In this document: in pieces, positions 62,013 through 64,000 of the stretch | Numbering within the stretch: position 1 is the first letter of the stretch | How the letters are laid out: each line of letters opens with the position of its first letter | From: Deltaproteobacteria bacterium | GTDB lineage: Bacteria; Desulfobacterota_D; UBA1144; Nemesobacterales; UBA2774 | NCBI GenBank assembly: GCA_029262275.1 | Contig: JAJCZS010000037.1 | Span: 62,001 to 126,000, forward strand | Direction: 5' to 3' | Length of the DNA stretch: 64,000 nt | The notes under the pieces: generated by a model | The model's input: the letters and a program-made list of their open reading frames with translations, nothing else | What the model was told of the DNA's origin: nothing | The model's database searches: none | Made by a program: the position numbers and the translations under genes

Positions 62013-63095
62013 ATGGAACTTACTGCACTAATAATGGCTGGGGGTGAGGGAAAGAGGTTTTGGCCCCTGAGTACAAAATCAAACCCTAAACAGTTTCTCT
62101 CTCTAGTAGGCGAGAAGTCTCTGATTAGACAAACCGTAGATAGAATCCTACCTTTGATACCTATTGAAAATATATATGTTGTAACGGGTGAGGTGTATGG
62201 GGAACAAACCCTCGAGCATATACCCGAGCTTCCCAAAGAAAACTTGATTCTAGAGCCAGTTGGGATGAATACTGCTCCTTGTATTGCTTATGGATCTCTC
62301 AAAATAAATAAAATTCATGAGGATTGTGTAACAGTGGTGCTTCCGGCGGATCATGTTATCGGAGACGACGAGCAGTTTAAGAATGCTCTTAGTTTTGCAG
62401 CAGAGGTGTCCTATAAACCACTAGACAATAATGAATACCCTCTTATTACGCTTGGCGTTACTCCCACAATGCCCGAGACTGGATATGGGTATATTAAGGC
62501 AACTAATAAAGAGATCGGCACATCCGAAGAGTACAAAGCTTATAAAGTTGAACAATTTACTGAAAAACCAGATTTGAAAACTGCTGTAAGCTTTATAGAT
62601 CAAGGCGGTTATTACTGGAATAGCGGAATATTTGTGTGGAAAACCTCATCTATCATTTCTGCTTTTGCTGAAATAATGCCTAAGTGGTATAGCTATTTTG
62701 ATGAAGTTTCAAGTAATATAGGGAGCTTATCTGAGAGAGAGGCTATTGCTAAATTTTATGATAGTGTATCGTTTGGCTCGATAGATAAAGTAATACTTGA
62801 GCATTCTAAAAATACTGCTGTTATTCCAATAAACTTCCCTTGGAGTGATATAGGTAGCTGGTTTGCACTTGATGATTATTTAAGAAACGAAGGAAATCAG
62901 AACTTGATTAAAGGGGAAGCGATATCTGTTGATTCCACTGGTTGTATGGTTTTTGGCTCAGGCAAACTCGTTGCATTGGTTGGTGTAGAGGATCTTGTTG
63001 TTGTAGAGTCAGAAGATTCGATATTAGTCCTAAATAAACAAAGAGCCCAAGATGTTAAAAAAGTGGTTGAAGAGATCAACAAATCCAAAAAATAA
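62013..63095 (+). CDS. manC: Mannose-1-phosphate guanylyltransferase
   Basis: The enzyme makes GDP-mannose from mannose-1-phosphate and GTP for glycan synthesis. The 360-residue protein has the nucleotidyltransferase signature LIMAGGEGKRFWPLS, then NPKQFLSL, NTAPCIAYGS, VVLPADHVI, FTEKPDLKTA and GGYYWNSGIFVWK. It ends after the guanylyltransferase domain and lacks the phosphomannose isomerase domain of bifunctional ManC/AlgA. Together with ugd it points to surface polysaccharide production. Confidence 0.94.
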   Translation: MELTALIMAGGEGKRFWPLSTKSNPKQFLSLVGEKSLIRQTVDRILPLIPIENIYVVTGEVYGEQTLEHIPELPKENLILEPVGMNTAPCIAYGSLKINKIHEDCVTVVLPADHVIGDDEQFKNALSFAAEVSYKPLDNNEYPLITLGVTPTMPETGYGYIKATNKEIGTSEEYKAYKVEQFTEKPDLKTAVSFIDQGGYYWNSGIFVWKTSSIISAFAEIMPKWYSYFDEVSSNIGSLSEREAIAKFYDSVSFGSIDKVILEHSKNTAVIPINFPWSDIGSWFALDDYLRNEGNQNLIKGEAISVDSTGCMVFGSGKLVALVGVEDLVVVESEDSILVLNKQRAQDVKKVVEEINKSKK

Positions 63096-63109
63096 TCTCC
63101 AACCTCCCA

Positions 63110-63135
63110 TATTTATTGAAAAATATCAATAAATA
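63110..63135. promoter_or_regulatory. AT-rich inverted repeat between manC and gmk
   Basis: TATTTATTGA (63110-63119) and TCAATAAATA (63126-63135) are perfect 10-base arms with a six-base centre, 15 bases after manC and 67 before gmk. No T-run follows, so an operator or mRNA-stability hairpin is more likely than a terminator. Confidence 0.35.
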
Positions 63136-63201
63136 ACCTAAAATTAATAATAAGCTGCAAAATTTTGTATTTTCAATAGCAAAGGATCAAGAGAATTTAT
63201 T

Positions 63202-63816
63202 ATGAGAAAAGGTATTCAATTTATAGTTTCCGGCCCCTCAGGGGGTGGAAAAACCACGCTTGCAAAGACCATGTTGGATAAACTCGAAAACCTTAGGTTT
63301 TCTGTGTCCTGCACAACCAGAACTCCTAGAGAAGGAGAGATTGACGGTAAGGATTATAAATTTATCTCTCACGCAGAGTTTGAGCAAATGGTTGATAAAG
63401 GGCAATTTGTTGAGCATGCGCTTGTGCATGGGAACTATTACGGCACGCCCCTGTCTGAATTTGAAGATGCCGGAACAAGTGGAGTAGATCTTCTTCTTGA
63501 CATCGATGTACAAGGAGCAAGTCAGATAAGAAGGAATTATCCAAATGCAGTTTTTTGTTTTGTTCTACCTCCTTCAATTGAGATTCTAGAAGAGAGGCTA
63601 GTTGAGAGAAACAGTAATGGAGAGGTTGATATCCAAAGAAGACTCGACCGCGCAAGGGAAGAAGTGGCTCCCTCAATTCTAGAAGAATATGATTATATCA
63701 TTATTAATGATGAGTTAGATAAGGCACTTGAGGCTATGTTTTCGATAATAGTTTCTACCAGGTGTCAAAGTAGTAGAATTATAGATAAGATCAAAGCAAG
63801 TTTTCTAGCAGAATAA
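63202..63816 (+). CDS. gmk: Guanylate kinase
   Basis: Gmk phosphorylates GMP to GDP. The 204-residue protein has the P-loop SGPSGGGKTTL, the GMP-binding segment SVSCTTRTPREGEIDGKDYKFIS, GNYYGTP, the LLLDIDVQGA strand and the lid ERLVERNSNGEVDIQRRL. It is followed after one base by the relA/spoT gene, a common pairing, but without rpoZ between them. Confidence 0.96.
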   Translation: MRKGIQFIVSGPSGGGKTTLAKTMLDKLENLRFSVSCTTRTPREGEIDGKDYKFISHAEFEQMVDKGQFVEHALVHGNYYGTPLSEFEDAGTSGVDLLLDIDVQGASQIRRNYPNAVFCFVLPPSIEILEERLVERNSNGEVDIQRRLDRAREEVAPSILEEYDYIIINDELDKALEAMFSIIVSTRCQSSRIIDKIKASFLAE

Positions 63817-63817
63817 A

Positions 63818-64000
63818 ATGATTAGGCTCAACGACATAATTGAGGATGTTAATAAGTATCTCCACCTAAGTGAAAAAGATGTGGAGATGATTAAAAAAGC
63901 ATACGTATACTCTGCAAAGGTTCACTCAGGACAAAAGCGGAGCTCGGGAGAGCCCTATCTAAGCCACCCGCTTGAGGTAAGCGGTATTCTTGCCCAGATG
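63818..64000 (+). CDS. RelA/SpoT family (p)ppGpp enzyme, N-terminal part
   Basis: The 61 codons in the window start with ATG one base after the gmk stop and run off the right edge. The segment KAYVYSAKVHSGQKRSSGEPYLSHPLEVSGILAQM is the start of the HD hydrolase domain of RelA/SpoT proteins (HxGQxRxSGxPYxxHP pattern). The length and synthetase domain cannot be seen, so RelA, SpoT or Rel cannot be distinguished. Coupling to gmk links guanine nucleotide supply with the stringent response. Confidence 0.93.
   Translation, partial: MIRLNDIIEDVNKYLHLSEKDVEMIKKAYVYSAKVHSGQKRSSGEPYLSHPLEVSGILAQM

Overview
The window comes from the chromosome of an A+T-rich Gram-negative (diderm) bacterium. Diderm evidence is TolC/MacA efflux parts, lipoproteins, outer-membrane barrel-like proteins, a Tat-exported multicopper oxidase and CcmG/CcmH. 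The rpoN-hpf-ptsN-hprK-rapZ cluster, the Desulfobacterota-like flavour of many proteins and the arsenosugar genes suggest a deltaproteobacterial-type or Dadabacteria-like lineage. That placement is my inference; no rRNA gene is present to confirm it. I saw no tRNA, rRNA, CRISPR, insertion sequence or prophage. No gene-free stretch exceeds 300 bases; the longest (30462-30752) holds a candidate small RNA and a terminator.

Layout. 1-3313 (minus): rpoN, hpf, ptsN, a short hprK and a partial rapZ, the PTS-Ntr/sigma-54 cluster. 3512-7201: a small DUF2905 membrane protein, leuD-leuC and enolase. 7364-12262: an FG-GAP lipoprotein facing a tolC-macA-ABC ATPase operon that lacks the expected permease. 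12346-15971: hemW, a DUF1285-like gene, a divergent pair of thiamine-related genes and dprA. 16055-20319: a beta-propeller lipoprotein with a GC-rich coding segment, a response regulator with a degenerate receiver, and ugd. 20515-28843: topA, ispG, a secreted triple-repeat protein, a GYD protein, a possible 53-residue membrane protein, mutL, yacG and efp. 28992-30461: an ECF sigma factor, its anti-sigma factor and a Spy/CpxP-like protein.

30753-41389 is the translation/RNA superoperon: rimP, nusA, infB, DUF503, rbfA, nrnA, truB, rpsO, pnp, miaA. 41402-45744 (minus) holds a small Cys/His periplasmic protein, a multicopper oxidase with a C-terminal barrel-like extension, a cytochrome c, ccmG and ccmH. 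45835-50116 has a trehalose synthase/phosphatase fusion, an aldo-keto reductase, a small membrane protein and a HAD phosphatase. 50275-55608 has an outer-membrane-like protein, a second multicopper oxidase, a Gly/His/Tyr-rich repeat protein, a CDF metal transporter and malic enzyme.

55869-61064 (minus) reads from the right: arsM, a peroxidase-like protein, arsS and a glycosyltransferase (an arsenosugar set), then a TlpA thioredoxin, CcdA and an Sfp-type transferase. 61286-64000 has a HAD phosphatase, manC, gmk and the start of a relA/spoT gene.

The accessory theme is metal and metalloid handling: copper oxidation, cation efflux, arsenic methylation to arsenosugars, and periplasmic thiol chemistry. 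The points most worth a second look are an EF-P with glutamine at position 34 instead of the modifiable Lys/Arg, the oxidase-barrel fusion, the coupling of arsenosugar genes with TlpA/CcdA, the permease-less MacA/TolC operon, the degenerate receiver, and a hairpin RNA candidate that exposes an anti-Shine-Dalgarno sequence.
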